DNA from: Allorhodopirellula solitaria
GTDB lineage: Bacteria; Planctomycetota; Planctomycetia; Pirellulales; Pirellulaceae
DNA: 64,000 nucleotides
Direction: 5' to 3'
NCBI RefSeq assembly: GCF_007859855.1
Contig: NZ_SJPK01000012.1
Coordinates: 77,036-141,035 of the forward strand
Below, piece by piece: positions 1-8,947 of the stretch (the stretch's first letter is position 1; the number at the start of each line of letters is the position of its first letter). The position numbers and the translations under genes were made by a program. Under the pieces are notes generated by a model, which saw nothing but the letters and a program-made list of their open reading frames with translations, was not told the origin of the DNA and did not search any database.

Positions 1-257
1 CGTCTCATCTCCCGCGTCCGACGTCGTTGCCAAAGAACCAAACGCAAGGCAAAACCAGGAACAATGGAGTTGCTCGCCGACCCAAACCTCCTCGAGTACT
101 GCTTAACTTGATGCCTATGAGGTGGCGATCCGCTGACCTACGACTATTCTCTTCAACGCCTCCGGCGTAGGAAGACTTGCGAGGCTCAACAGTTCGTCGC
201 CTCGTCCACCACAGAATAGGTTTTCGCTAAATTCTCCACTGATTGATCACGCGTTGC
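1..257. repeat. Left edge: possible CDS tail plus reversed copy of a dispersed repeat
   Basis: Frame 1 of the + strand is open from base 1 to a TGA at 109-111. It could be the tail of a gene cut by the window edge, but it is too short to identify. Bases about 102-260 are a reverse-strand copy of a repeat also found near 42.1 kb and 63.0 kb. It shares the blocks GCAACGCGTGATCAAT, TTTAGCGAAA, GGTGGACGAGGCGACGA and TACGCCGGAGGCGTTGAAGAGAATAG (interrupted). The repeat end (TAAGCAACGC on the minus strand) runs into tadA and supplies its stop codon. Confidence 0.6.
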
Positions 258-767
258 TTACTTCTTGCCCAAGGCACGTTTGGCGGCGAAGAATTCAGTG
301 AGCATGCCGCCGCATCGCTCCGCCATCACGCCGGATGTTACCTGGCACTGATGGTTAAGTCTCGCGTCGCTGAGGACTTGGTATAAACTCGTCACCGCAC
401 CCGCCTTGGCATCGGTTGCTCCGAAGACCACGCGCGGCACGCGGGCCTGTAGGATCGCGCCAGCACACATCAAGCACGGCTCGAGAGTGACGTAGAGGGT
501 CGATTCCTCGAGCCGCCAATCTTCGATCGCTGCTGCCGCTTGAGTGATCGCAATCATCTCCGCGTGCGCTGTGGGGTCGTGCAAGGATTCCCGCTGATTC
601 GCTGCACCGCCGATCATCCGCCCGCGGCGCACGATGACAGCGCCAACAGGCACTTCATCATCGATCGCTGCAGCCTGGGCAAGTTCAATCGCACGTCCCA
701 TCCAATGGGCATCAAAGTCAATCAGGTCCTGGCTATCCAGTGCACCTTCGCTCCCGTTCACAATCAC
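258..767 (-). CDS. tadA: tRNA-specific adenosine deaminase TadA
   Basis: Cytosolic zinc enzyme that deaminates A34 to inosine in the tRNA-Arg(ACG) wobble position. The 169-residue protein is usual length for the family. The cytidine/adenosine deaminase signature is complete: zinc-binding His68 and proton-shuttling Glu70 in HAE, and PCLMC with Cys98 and Cys101. The start overlaps the stop of the upstream secreted protein by 4 bp (ATGA), so the two are probably translated together although their functions look unrelated. The TAA stop lies within the end of a dispersed repeat, so the last codons may have been reshaped by that insertion. The family also contains guanine deaminases, but the motif spacing fits TadA. 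Confidence 0.93.
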   Translation of the reverse strand: MIVNGSEGALDSQDLIDFDAHWMGRAIELAQAAAIDDEVPVGAVIVRRGRMIGGAANQRESLHDPTAHAEMIAITQAAAAIEDWRLEESTLYVTLEPCLMCAGAILQARVPRVVFGATDAKAGAVTSLYQVLSDARLNHQCQVTSGVMAERCGGMLTEFFAAKRALGKK

Positions 768-1642
768 CGTTTCTCCTCCGCATCGGACGTCGGGCCGTCA
801 GTCTCTGGGGCGGGAATTGGGGCGGGGGTGGCAGAATCTTCAGCCGGCTTGGCTGTTGGGCTCGCTGCCTGCTGGGCTGCCGGCCCAATTCGACGCAGAC
901 CTATACTCTTGAGCTCGCTGCGGGTGATGTAGTTGGCGATTCCCATCGGCAAACAGGGGTCCATCTCAATTCGAATACTCAATTCGCTCTCGCCCCGGGG
1001 GACGAGTGCGTACTCGTCCTCGTCAATCCAACAGCGGACGGCTTCGTCGTCGACGCGGATCCGGATGGTATACCACCGGTTCGTTTCGAATTCTTTGTAC
1101 TGGGTAGTTTGATTGGTCGACGCGTCATTGCCATCGATGCTGCTGATGCCCACCATACCACCGCCCCAACCGCCGAGCACGAACGAGCAATGCTCTTTGC
1201 CGACGGGAAACGTGATGGCTGCGAAGAAGTCGAACCCCTCGATGCGGCGGGCTTGCAGTCGCAGCTCATAGTTCTCCTGAGGAAAGTCACCTGTCCAACG
1301 AATGCCCGTCAGAGGATCCCCCGCGAGCATCTCTACCAACTCATCGCCCTTGTCGGTTTTGCTGAAGTGCACCGCCCCTTCACCGCCGAAAACGACTTTC
1401 TTCCACGACCCTCGCAGCGGCGTAAAGCTCTGCTTTACCACCGCTTCTGCGGCGTCTTGAACACCGTTTTCAGAGGAACGCAGTCGCCCCTCTTGGCAAA
1501 CTGCACTCGTCGCAGAGACTGCAAAGATCGCTGCAATCGTCATGGTGGACAGGGCGAAGTGTCGGAGAGATCGTATCACAGTATTTGGCCTGTTCGTGGG
1601 AAAGGTTTGATAGCCGTGCGGCAAACGCACGATAGTGACCAT
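764..1642 (-). CDS. Secreted hypothetical protein, DUF1080/concanavalin-like fold
   Basis: 292 residues with a hydrophobic export segment around residues 28-50 ending near SAVCQ. The body (about 75-240) reads as an all-beta lectin-like domain, with a GVQDA..F.PLRGSW.KV opening and a [16 protein letters not shown] strand pair typical of planctomycete DUF1080 (3-keto-disaccharide hydrolase-like) proteins. The C-terminus (from about 255) is a Pro/Ala-rich low-complexity tail. No catalytic residues can be assigned. The stop overlaps tadA by 4 bp. The start is uncertain: GTG at 1579 or ATG at 1543 would leave a more normal signal peptide and a larger gap to the divergent VanZ gene. Confidence 0.6.
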   Translation of the reverse strand: MVTIVRLPHGYQTFPTNRPNTVIRSLRHFALSTMTIAAIFAVSATSAVCQEGRLRSSENGVQDAAEAVVKQSFTPLRGSWKKVVFGGEGAVHFSKTDKGDELVEMLAGDPLTGIRWTGDFPQENYELRLQARRIEGFDFFAAITFPVGKEHCSFVLGGWGGGMVGISSIDGNDASTNQTTQYKEFETNRWYTIRIRVDDEAVRCWIDEDEYALVPRGESELSIRIEMDPCLPMGIANYITRSELKSIGLRRIGPAAQQAASPTAKPAEDSATPAPIPAPETDGPTSDAEEKR

Positions 1643-1677
1643 CGTGGCGAGTTACATTCTTCAGCAGAGCGTGGTTA

Positions 1678-2112
1678 ATGCAATCGGTTTCAGGAGTTCG
1701 GCTGTTTGGTTTCCGACTGGGAATTCTAATCCTGGTGGTTTACTGGTGCGCGATTTTTACCGGCACCCACCTGCCTGTTATTCCCGGCGGAATGCCACGC
1801 ATCAATGACAAAGTCCTGCATTTTACAGCATTCTTCATTCTCGCCACACTGCTCTGCTACTGCACGACCTCGAAACGAGTCTGGCCGCGGGTGGGATGGA
1901 TCATCGCGACGTGCCTCATCTACGGCGTGGTCGACGAATTAACGCAGGCACTCGTGCGCGGTCGCACCCCCGATGTGAAGGATTTTTTCGCTGACGCGTT
2001 GGGCACCTTAGCCGCCGTCAGTCTGTATTTTGGGATCCGCGCCGTTTGGAGAAGTTGGCGGCGAGCCACTCGCCGCCGCCGGGCGACCGCTCCGAATCGA
2101 TCGCTGTCATAA
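1678..2112 (+). CDS. VanZ-like family membrane protein
   Basis: 144 residues with four predicted membrane segments (about 8-25, 45-62, 70-87, 105-123). It shows the family pattern of a DKVLHF motif after the first extracytoplasmic loop, and a DE.TQ...RGR..D..D...D..G stretch (VDELTQ, RGRTPDVKDFFADALG) near residues 80-105. VanZ relatives are small inner-membrane proteins, some linked to low-level teicoplanin resistance; most have no known role. The C-terminus is Arg-rich and cytosolic. It is divergent from the DUF1080-like gene and convergent with the next gene, with 19 bp between the stops. Confidence 0.8.
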   Translation: MQSVSGVRLFGFRLGILILVVYWCAIFTGTHLPVIPGGMPRINDKVLHFTAFFILATLLCYCTTSKRVWPRVGWIIATCLIYGVVDELTQALVRGRTPDVKDFFADALGTLAAVSLYFGIRAVWRSWRRATRRRRATAPNRSLS

Positions 2113-2131
2113 CGCCGGCTGCAGCTAGACA

Positions 2132-2605
2132 CTATGTTGTCAGCTTCGCCCGGGATCGTCCCGCCCGGGCCGCGGCGGCGTGGTAGGCGGTCGCGTCGGG
2201 GACATCGCTGAGTGCCTCCAGCCTCGCCAGGGCTGGGTCCGCAGCAGCGGCGGCGGTGCCAATCCGCCCGATCATCGTAGCGGTCCAGTACAGCTGGTCG
2301 GCCAGCAGCGGCGCATCCGCACCTTGCGTCCCGGCGGCTTGGCGAGCGAGTAAGTCGCTGAGCAGCTCGTTCAGGGACTTGGTTTCATCCGCCGTGGGCT
2401 GTACTGCGGACTCGAGCGACTCGCTTGTCCACAGACGGACTTCCGAATCGTCGTGGTCGAGAAGTTCAAGGCACCGCCGAGTGATTCCCGATACGCTGTC
2501 CTCGGTCGCGAGTTCTTGTAGCGCAGCGGACAGATCTGCCGCTTGATGGACAGGGTCCAAGCGGTTTGCCCAATCTTCAGCGGGCGATGGAGTTGGATTT
2601 GGCAT
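2132..2605 (-). CDS. Hypothetical alpha-helical (HEAT-like) protein
   Basis: 157 residues, no signal peptide or membrane segment, rich in Ala, Leu and acidic residues. A stretch around residues 42-70 (RRCLELLDHDDSEVRLWTSE) looks like a HEAT/armadillo-type helical repeat. A second helix pair lies around 103-150. No family was recognised. It starts two bases into the longest open frame of the divergent rhomboid gene, which is one reason to place the rhomboid start downstream at 2754. Confidence 0.5.
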   Translation of the reverse strand: MPNPTPSPAEDWANRLDPVHQAADLSAALQELATEDSVSGITRRCLELLDHDDSEVRLWTSESLESAVQPTADETKSLNELLSDLLARQAAGTQGADAPLLADQLYWTATMIGRIGTAAAAADPALARLEALSDVPDATAYHAAAARAGRSRAKLTT

Positions 2606-2753
2606 GGGAGGGGGAAGGTCCGTGCGAGTTCGATGTGAGGGGAATCGTTTCAGACAGGCTGAGTCGTTAGATTATGCCAATTCAACGCTGTGTTGGAGTA
2701 GTGGATATGTCCACATGCAGCGGCAAAAGTTCTACTTAAGTCGACGACTAAAT

Positions 2754-3524
2754 ATGATCCCGCTTCGCGATGATATCCCCAGCCGTACGATCCCGTGGGT
2801 CAATTACGTCGTCATCGCCCTCTGCGCACTCGCCTTCCTGGCCCAAGAGACCTCCCATGACGAGAGCGAGGGGATCGTTGCCAAGTTCGCGATGATTCCC
2901 ATGCGGTTGAGCGATCCCGACGCGGTCCCCGTGATTGAGCAGGAGCGGGCGGTGCAAACTCCCCGGGGGATCGAGGTGGTCCACGTTCAGCAGGAAATTG
3001 GCCCCTCCCCGATTCCACCTTGGATGACACTGATTACCTGCATGTTTTTACATGGTGGCTGGATGCATTTCCTGGGCAATATGTGGTTCCTCTATATCTT
3101 TGGCGATAACGTCGAAGATCGTTTTGGGCACCTCGGCTTTGCGGGACTGTATTTGGGCACGGGGATACTCGCCGGGCTATCGCATTATTTTACCGATCCG
3201 CACAGTCCGATTCCGACGCTTGGGGCCAGCGGCGCGATCGCGGGTGTGATGGGCGCCTACGCGGTGTTGTATCCGCACGCCCGCGTCTTGACGCTATTGC
3301 CGCTGATCGTGATCTTTACGACGATCGTGGTACCGGCTCCCATTTTCCTAGGCATCTGGTTCGTGATCCAGCTCTACAGCGGTGTCGGTTCACTCGTTGG
3401 CGAACCTATCGCGGGGGTTGCGTGGTGGGCTCATGCAGGCGGCTTCGCCGCGGGCATGATTGCCGCCTTCGCCGTCCGGCGTTTTCCGGTAGGTCCCCCA
3501 CCCGTTAGCCAACGACGGTTTTGA
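2754..3524 (+). CDS. Rhomboid family intramembrane serine protease
   Basis: 256-residue polytopic membrane protease that cleaves substrates within or next to their transmembrane helices. The oxyanion region H100-GGW-H105-xxx-N109 precedes the catalytic GASG motif (Ser159). The partner His227 lies in WWAHAGG of a later helix, so the Ser-His dyad is complete. A long loop (residues 34-85) sits between helix 1 and the core, as in many planctomycete rhomboids. The ATG at 2754 (MIPLRDDIPSR) is chosen because this is the conserved family start. The 50 residues upstream are open but not membrane-like and run into the divergent gene. Confidence 0.9.
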   Translation: MIPLRDDIPSRTIPWVNYVVIALCALAFLAQETSHDESEGIVAKFAMIPMRLSDPDAVPVIEQERAVQTPRGIEVVHVQQEIGPSPIPPWMTLITCMFLHGGWMHFLGNMWFLYIFGDNVEDRFGHLGFAGLYLGTGILAGLSHYFTDPHSPIPTLGASGAIAGVMGAYAVLYPHARVLTLLPLIVIFTTIVVPAPIFLGIWFVIQLYSGVGSLVGEPIAGVAWWAHAGGFAAGMIAAFAVRRFPVGPPPVSQRRF

Positions 3525-3563
3525 TACCGACGCGGCCCCTATTTTTCCTTTGCGAGGTTCTCC

Positions 3564-4409
3564 ATGCTATCTCACGAAAAACTTCTCGCCGATTGGCAGT
3601 CCCATCACGAGCAGCGACTTTCAACCCTGATCGAGGTCGGCCTGGCGGCAGGCAACCACACGCTCAAACACTTCCGGGATCGCTCACTCTCGGTCGACCG
3701 CAAGGGAGACGATTCACCGGTCACGATCGCTGATCGCGAGGCCGAGACACTCACGCGTGAATTGCTCGAGAAAAGATTCCCCGATGACACCATCGCGGGT
3801 GAAGAGTTTGCTGAACGCACGGGCAGCAGCGATTATCGCTGGACCGTCGATCCCATCGACGGCACCAAATCCTTCATCTGTGGAGTCCCCCTGTATTCGA
3901 CGCTCTTAGCGCTCGAGCATGCGGGCGAACCGCTCGCTGGGATGATCCTCATTCCAGCCCTCGGCCAGGCCGCCGTGGCTGCCATCGGTCACGGTTGTTA
4001 CTACTCCGACGACCTATCGGGAGCCGATCTTTGCCAACCCAGTCACGCCCAATGGTCAGGGGCGAAGGTTTCCGACTGCGACCAACTCGCCGATGCGGTC
4101 TTTGTCACCAGCGAAGTGGGATCGTTTGCCCAACGCAACAGTCCCGACGCCTACAAACGGCTCGAAGATGCTTGTTTTCTCAGCCGCACCTGGGGCGATG
4201 GCTACGGCTATCTGATGGTGGCAACCGGCCGCGCCGACCTGATGGTCGACCCGATCTGCAACGCCTGGGACGTCGCCGCGATCCTGCCCATCTTGATCGA
4301 GTCCGGTGGGCGATTCTCCGATTGGAAAGGCACGGAGTCGGTGCGCGGTGGTGATGGCGTGGGGAGCAACGGCAAACTGCACGATCAAGTCCTGACACTG
4401 CTGAGATAG
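3564..4409 (+). CDS. hisN: Inositol monophosphatase-family phosphatase, HisN-like
   Basis: 281-residue Mg2+-dependent, Li+-sensitive type phosphatase. The metal site is visible: GEE at 79-81, DPIDGT with Asp96 and Asp99, and the second motif WDVAA near residue 228. The DPIDGTKSF..G.P form and the spacing fit histidinol-phosphatase (HisN) members better than inositol-phosphatase (SuhB) or 3'-phosphoadenosine phosphatase (CysQ). A GAGG-like ribosome site precedes the ATG. No other histidine genes are nearby, so the substrate is assigned by family resemblance only. Confidence 0.78.
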   Translation: MLSHEKLLADWQSHHEQRLSTLIEVGLAAGNHTLKHFRDRSLSVDRKGDDSPVTIADREAETLTRELLEKRFPDDTIAGEEFAERTGSSDYRWTVDPIDGTKSFICGVPLYSTLLALEHAGEPLAGMILIPALGQAAVAAIGHGCYYSDDLSGADLCQPSHAQWSGAKVSDCDQLADAVFVTSEVGSFAQRNSPDAYKRLEDACFLSRTWGDGYGYLMVATGRADLMVDPICNAWDVAAILPILIESGGRFSDWKGTESVRGGDGVGSNGKLHDQVLTLLR

Positions 4410-4455
4410 GTTTTCAACGTCCGTCACGGTGCCGGAATCGTCCGCCAACCAGCAA

Positions 4456-5268
4456 TCAAACCTTCATCGGAATCCCCATCACCCGCGCGAATCGACGCAG
4501 CAGCAAGGGGTGCGTGAGGGCGCCCTCGGACTTCTTGGATAGCTTGTTGCTGGCAACCTGCTGGGCCTGCTCGAAGAGGGCATCGACATTCACCTTGGGC
4601 AGCAATTGCGGGCCCACCGAGAGCAGAGCAAGTGCTTTGCCACACGCCTTTTGGTCGTTGACGATCGCTGCGGCCACCCCGTCACAGGTGAATTCGTTGA
4701 GTCGCGACAGCGGTTTGTAAGCCATTGCGATATGGCTGCGGATCAGTCCGCTGTGTCCGAGATAATGATGGGCGAGTTCGTGTGCGATCACGAACTGCAG
4801 CACCTTGGCACTCTTGGTGGTCAGTGCACCGTAAACCATGTCATCGGTTAGCAAGACGATGCGTTTGCCTTTGATCTTGGCCGCCGCGGCGTTCTGCGTA
4901 TTGTCTTCGTAAATATACGCCTCGGGAACATCAGCCATGCCCATTTGGGCCGCCGCGTGGCAGAGAATATTGTAGACATCAGGGAATTGCTCCGGGCCGA
5001 CCTTGATCGCGCTGCCGTGCAGTTTAGCCAGATGTTTCTTCTGATTGAGAAAGAATAAGAGGAGTCCGATCAGCGCCACCACAAGCCCGATACCAAAGGT
5101 TGCTCCAATCAAGAAGAGCATCGTCAGGAAAAAGCCGAGTGCGGCCAGGATGCCGCCGACGGCCTGGTGGAATCCAGTTCCTGGGGCGATGTAATCCCGC
5201 GGGTCGATGGTGGGACGCACATTGGCAGTCTGGGATGGAGGCGGGGAGGTTGGTGCGACGCTTGACAT
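4456..5268 (-). CDS. M48-family zinc metallopeptidase
   Basis: 270 residues. Two adjacent hydrophobic segments (about 36-57 and 58-75) anchor the protein in the inner membrane after a 30-residue Pro/Ser-rich tail. The catalytic zinc motif HELAH (His163, Glu164, His167) is followed by a Glu-containing FTCDGVAA helix in the place of the third zinc ligand. The family includes HtpX and Oma1-like quality-control proteases. At 270 residues it is the short form with no C-terminal repeat domain. It stands alone between convergent hisN and the psd gene, in the same direction as psd. Confidence 0.85.
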   Translation of the reverse strand: MSSVAPTSPPPSQTANVRPTIDPRDYIAPGTGFHQAVGGILAALGFFLTMLFLIGATFGIGLVVALIGLLLFFLNQKKHLAKLHGSAIKVGPEQFPDVYNILCHAAAQMGMADVPEAYIYEDNTQNAAAAKIKGKRIVLLTDDMVYGALTTKSAKVLQFVIAHELAHHYLGHSGLIRSHIAMAYKPLSRLNEFTCDGVAAAIVNDQKACGKALALLSVGPQLLPKVNVDALFEQAQQVASNKLSKKSEGALTHPLLLRRFARVMGIPMKV

Positions 5269-5319
5269 GGTGGTTTCCGGTAAAAAAGGAGTGCAGAATG
5301 AATCCGCAAAATACCAGAA

Positions 5320-6249
5320 TCACGCCTCCCGGTGGGGGGAACCCCATCTACTCGCTGCGGCCGCTCCGCCCAGGCGGTCACCCACCCGGGCATATAGTTC
5401 ACGATTCTGCTGTGAATTCTCGATGAGATCCGCGTCGAACTCGATCGCCCCCGGAGGAAAGATGACGATCGTCGAGGACCCGCCGAAACGGAAGTAGCCT
5501 TTCTCATCACCTTTGTCGATCGCCACGCCTTCCGGATAGGTCTGACAGATGCCGCCAACGCACGTCGCACCAATCTCCATCACCAATACCTTTCCAAACA
5601 TCGACGTCTGCAATTCAGTGACACACCGCTTGTTCGTTGCCAAGATCTCGATGTTCTGACGCAGCGCGATTGGGTTGACCGAGTACAGCGGCCCGTTGAT
5701 CAACCGGGTCGGCCCGGGAACGCCCGCAACGGGAAAGTGAAATCGGTGGTAGTCGACCGGACATAATCGTGACAACAGGAGACTGCCGGTCGCATACTGC
5801 TCGGTGAGCGCGTCGTCGTCGATCAGTGTCGCCAAATCGAACATCTCGCCCTTGATGAACAAACCTTCGCAGTCCGAGAGGTCTGGCACGCACAGATGAC
5901 GGCCGTCGGCAGGAAAGACAACGGACGCGGGGTCGAGATCAATCGGCCGCGCCTCGGGCCGCAGTTGGCGATAGAAGAACTCGTTGAAGTTCGCGAATTC
6001 ATCCACGTCGCGGACGAACTCGGACGCATCGAGCTCGTATTCTTGGATGAACGGAGCAATCTTCGATCGCGTGCTCGGTTGATCCATACGCCATCCATAC
6101 CAATGCGAAAACAGGGCTCGCTTGACGACTGTGTTCAGCGAGATGCGGCCGGGTAGCGTACCGTAGGTCCACCGCAGCGCCTTGTCACCGTACACCTTTT
6201 CAACGCATGTTTCCTGCAGGTATCGGTCGTAGTAAACGATTTCATCCAC
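5320..6249 (-). CDS. psd: Phosphatidylserine decarboxylase proenzyme
   Basis: 309 residues. Converts phosphatidylserine to phosphatidylethanolamine at the inner membrane, using a pyruvoyl group made by self-cleavage. The cleavage motif is FGGSS at about 255-259, a variant of the usual LGS[ST]; Ser258 would become the pyruvoyl group. Upstream HRFHFPV holds the family histidine, and INGPLYSVNP follows. The N-terminal half contains the NEFFYRQL.PEARPI element typical of the larger (eukaryote/Chlamydia-type) enzyme. About 50 residues follow the cleavage site. It is transcribed away from the DUF2786 gene upstream, with a 44-bp gap, so the two may be co-transcribed. Confidence 0.92.
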   Translation of the reverse strand: MDEIVYYDRYLQETCVEKVYGDKALRWTYGTLPGRISLNTVVKRALFSHWYGWRMDQPSTRSKIAPFIQEYELDASEFVRDVDEFANFNEFFYRQLRPEARPIDLDPASVVFPADGRHLCVPDLSDCEGLFIKGEMFDLATLIDDDALTEQYATGSLLLSRLCPVDYHRFHFPVAGVPGPTRLINGPLYSVNPIALRQNIEILATNKRCVTELQTSMFGKVLVMEIGATCVGGICQTYPEGVAIDKGDEKGYFRFGGSSTIVIFPPGAIEFDADLIENSQQNRELYARVGDRLGGAAAASRWGSPHREA

Positions 6250-6293
6250 GTGGTATTCTCTCGGAGTAGGAGGGCAATGCTGGCGTCACCGGT

Positions 6294-7487
6294 CTAGCGG
6301 CGGACGCCCGAAGAGTGTCCGATCCGCTTGCGACCGCTCGCTCCTCGCAGGTCATGCTTGGAACCATGTGTCTTGCCTCGGCTGGCGGCATCGGGGTCAT
6401 GCTGGCTGCGCCCGCTACTGCCTTTGAGGACGATCGAGATATCACACTCGAGCTTCAGCCACTCGCGACTGGCCTGTTTGACCGCCAGGGTGCGGGCATG
6501 AATCAATGCGGACTCGTTGGCTTGTTGATCGCCCGGCCCCGAAGTGTGGTAGCGAGGCAACCCGTTGACGTACCCCTCCGCGTAGGACGCACCACTGCCG
6601 CGAGCGTACCCGCCGTATTGCAATTGCGCCGACGCCGCAATCGTTAGCAAGAGTTCCCGGAACAGGGCGATGCAGTTGTCGACATCATCCTTGGGCCCGT
6701 AGAACCAGAACAAGGTACGTGCCCCGCGGGTACCGAAATACCAACTCGTCAAGGGAAATATCTCGTTGACAACATAGGCCGCTAAACCTTTTTCCCAGCC
6801 ACAGGCGCGGCGACCATTGACCGGACACGCCATGTTCGTGAATCGCATATTGTCGACGTTGTCTTGCTCAACAATATCGTCTCGCGAGAGATTATGCCGT
6901 AGCAGCAAGTTCTGCATCATCCGCAAGGCGTTGCGTTTCTCACCTTCGGTGCTGGCCGAGTTGCTCGCGGTGCTGTCGAGTGAACGCAAGCGATGCAGAA
7001 CCTTGTTAAACTCCTTCTGCGTCAGCGACTCTTCCGCATTCCGGTGGGCGAGCCGCGAGGCGACCGGCAGTGTGGACTCACCCGTAATCTCCGGCCGCGT
7101 CCAATAAGCCGAGACCACAAAGTTATCATCGTCGCTGGGGTTCCACGTGTCATAGATGACGTGATCGATCACGCTGCAGAAATGTCCCGAGCGACGATGC
7201 TTGGGCGCGTTCAGCTGCACGATCACTGGCCCTTTGGGCAGCCGATCGGGGGCCAGTGCCGTTTCACAGCCTGGAGACTCGACCCAGCCCAGTGTCTCCA
7301 GGTATTCACCTGCGACACTGGTGAGAACACCGTTTCGCGGTGTCATCTCGGAAATCTCACCCAGGGCTCGGTAGACGTCGCGATAACTCGTTCCCGTCGC
7401 AATCGCGATCGCGCGGGTGACGCAGTCGCCAGCCAATCCGACGTAACCACTCGCAGAACGGCCGCCGTCATCCCAAATCAATTCCAT
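6294..7487 (-). CDS. Papain-like cysteine-protease domain fused to DUF2786/DUF7168-type domain
   Basis: 397 residues, cytosolic. Residues 1-130 look like a small papain-fold domain: GDCVTRAIAIATG puts a Cys (residue 22) at the start of a helix, GHFCSVIDHVIYDTWNPS gives a His near 103 followed by an Asp, and the order Cys-His-Asp fits a protease or transglutaminase-like triad. Residues about 155-340 resemble DUF2786 plus its C-terminal partner: a RNALRMMQNLLLRHNLSRDD helix pair, a CGWEKGLAAYV helix, and the hallmark GSGASYAEGYVNGL near the end. The last 45 residues are basic, Ser/Gly-rich and disordered. DUF2786 occurs widely in phages. I know of no experimental function for this combination. 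Confidence 0.62.
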   Translation of the reverse strand: MELIWDDGGRSASGYVGLAGDCVTRAIAIATGTSYRDVYRALGEISEMTPRNGVLTSVAGEYLETLGWVESPGCETALAPDRLPKGPVIVQLNAPKHRRSGHFCSVIDHVIYDTWNPSDDDNFVVSAYWTRPEITGESTLPVASRLAHRNAEESLTQKEFNKVLHRLRSLDSTASNSASTEGEKRNALRMMQNLLLRHNLSRDDIVEQDNVDNMRFTNMACPVNGRRACGWEKGLAAYVVNEIFPLTSWYFGTRGARTLFWFYGPKDDVDNCIALFRELLLTIAASAQLQYGGYARGSGASYAEGYVNGLPRYHTSGPGDQQANESALIHARTLAVKQASREWLKLECDISIVLKGSSGRSQHDPDAASRGKTHGSKHDLRGASGRKRIGHSSGVRR

Positions 7488-7665
7488 CGGTTCGCATCTC
7501 GTCCTGCGTTCAAAAACGCGTGCCGATCATATCCACACGCCCACGGCAAGGTTGTCGCCTGCGGCCGAACCGATGTCAATCAGCCGAATGCTCTCCAATT
7601 CGAACGGAATTTGGGCCCATCGCCGGCCATCAGCGGACGCCCGGCGATAAAAAGTTGTTCCGATG

Positions 7666-8463
7666 TCAGTCCTGGATTGATTTCGCACGGCGGCGACGCA
7701 GGCCAACACCCGCCACCGCGAGCCCAAAACAAGCGATCAGGAATGAACTCGGTTCAGGAACCGTACTGCTAACGAGGGCGTTTGCAACGACATAACCCTC
7801 GCTGGATCCGGAAAGATAATTGGCAAGGGAGTCGCCAAATACCCAGTTCACTCCGAACGATTCGTTAGCTGATCGTCCCGAGAGCACGATCGGTGCCCCC
7901 GATCCCAGGCCAGTCCACTCTGGCACACCATTGGGCGGCGCGATGGTGTAGTCTGCGAAGTCGGCAAATGTATAGCTCGAGCCAGTCATTGTTGGTAACG
8001 CAAATCCATTGGGCGCTTCAAATACCTTGGCTGTCTGGTTGGCGAGGTCCGCGAAGGTCAAGTCGTATCCATCGCTATACAGTGGTTGAAATGCCCCGTT
8101 GGATGGCTCATTCGCCAAGACGGCATATTTACCCGCCCCATCGGTAATCCAGAAGTTCAAGTAGGGCGCAACTGCTGGGCCACTCCCAGCCGTAAATCGG
8201 CTTATATCATCGTGCCGATCGATAGAGAGGCGATTCAGTTCGCCCAGTTTGGTGCCATCGATATCCGATGAGCCCAACGCAGCTTTCTGCCCAGCTTGGG
8301 AAATTGTAAATTCCGTCTGCCCACCAGTAGTCAATATCGTTGGAGAACCTCCTCCGTCTTCTCGGATCACGAAAGATACAAATCCGGCTTCTGAGTTGGT
8401 GGCAGTGCCTATCAGCACTGCTGTGGTGAGGACACCGAGGCAAATAGTCGTCGTCAATCTCAT
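7666..8463 (-). CDS. PEP-CTERM sorting domain protein
   Basis: 265 residues. There is an N-terminal signal peptide (MRLTTTICLGVLTTAVLIG...SEAG). The C-terminus is a complete PEP-CTERM tripartite signal: VPEPSS, a hydrophobic helix (FLIACFGLAVAGVGL) and RRRRAK. Such proteins are exported and then processed by an exosortase. The middle is a Ser/Thr/Gly-rich beta-type domain with no recognised enzyme motif. No exosortase is encoded in this window. The rest of the surroundings gives no hint of partners. Confidence 0.85.
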   Translation of the reverse strand: MRLTTTICLGVLTTAVLIGTATNSEAGFVSFVIREDGGGSPTILTTGGQTEFTISQAGQKAALGSSDIDGTKLGELNRLSIDRHDDISRFTAGSGPAVAPYLNFWITDGAGKYAVLANEPSNGAFQPLYSDGYDLTFADLANQTAKVFEAPNGFALPTMTGSSYTFADFADYTIAPPNGVPEWTGLGSGAPIVLSGRSANESFGVNWVFGDSLANYLSGSSEGYVVANALVSSTVPEPSSFLIACFGLAVAGVGLRRRRAKSIQD

Positions 8464-8947
8464 GAAATTTCCCTTCTCGAGATAGGATCGAAGTCACTGT
8501 CTAGCCAGATCGTCTGGCCAAATCAGAACCTACCTGCCCGGGGGGGCAACTTCAACCCTTCGGTCATCAGGCTCGAACGGAAGCCGCGCCCTATGGCGGC
8601 CGTCGGCAAGAAATCGACTTCGATGCCCGCCCCCCACACGAAGCGTTTCGCATTAAAATATTTCGCCGCAGATCTCACGGATCGACACGCATGAAGATCT
8701 GGATTTCATTCGTATCGATGCGAGCGGTTTGTTGGGTCCAACCGCGTGGCAAATCTCCGCACGCGGGGCGCAATGGAATGCCTGTCAGGCCAATCCTACT
8801 CTTTGCTCACGTGTGCCAGCGTCGGCTACGTTGACAGAGTGCATCGCCCCCATACTGCTCACCATCCACGACAACACCTATCGCGTCTGCGTTGCGAATC
8901 GGCACGGCTAATTTCGCTACGCCCGATCCAATCTCGCTGGCAGCGTC
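8464..8947. other. 484-bp intergenic region, no gene seen
   Basis: Lies between the start of the PEP-CTERM gene and the end of the sulfatase operon, so it should contain the PEP-CTERM promoter. A C/G-rich stretch with a run of seven G (about 8539-8545) is present. No open frame here has the look of a protein, and no hairpin with a T-run was found. Confidence 0.5.

Noticed and set aside
740-1678. 312-codon + strand open frame
   Set aside because: Fully antisense to the DUF1080-like gene; its product is Arg/Cys-rich without domain features. It is a shadow caused by high GC.
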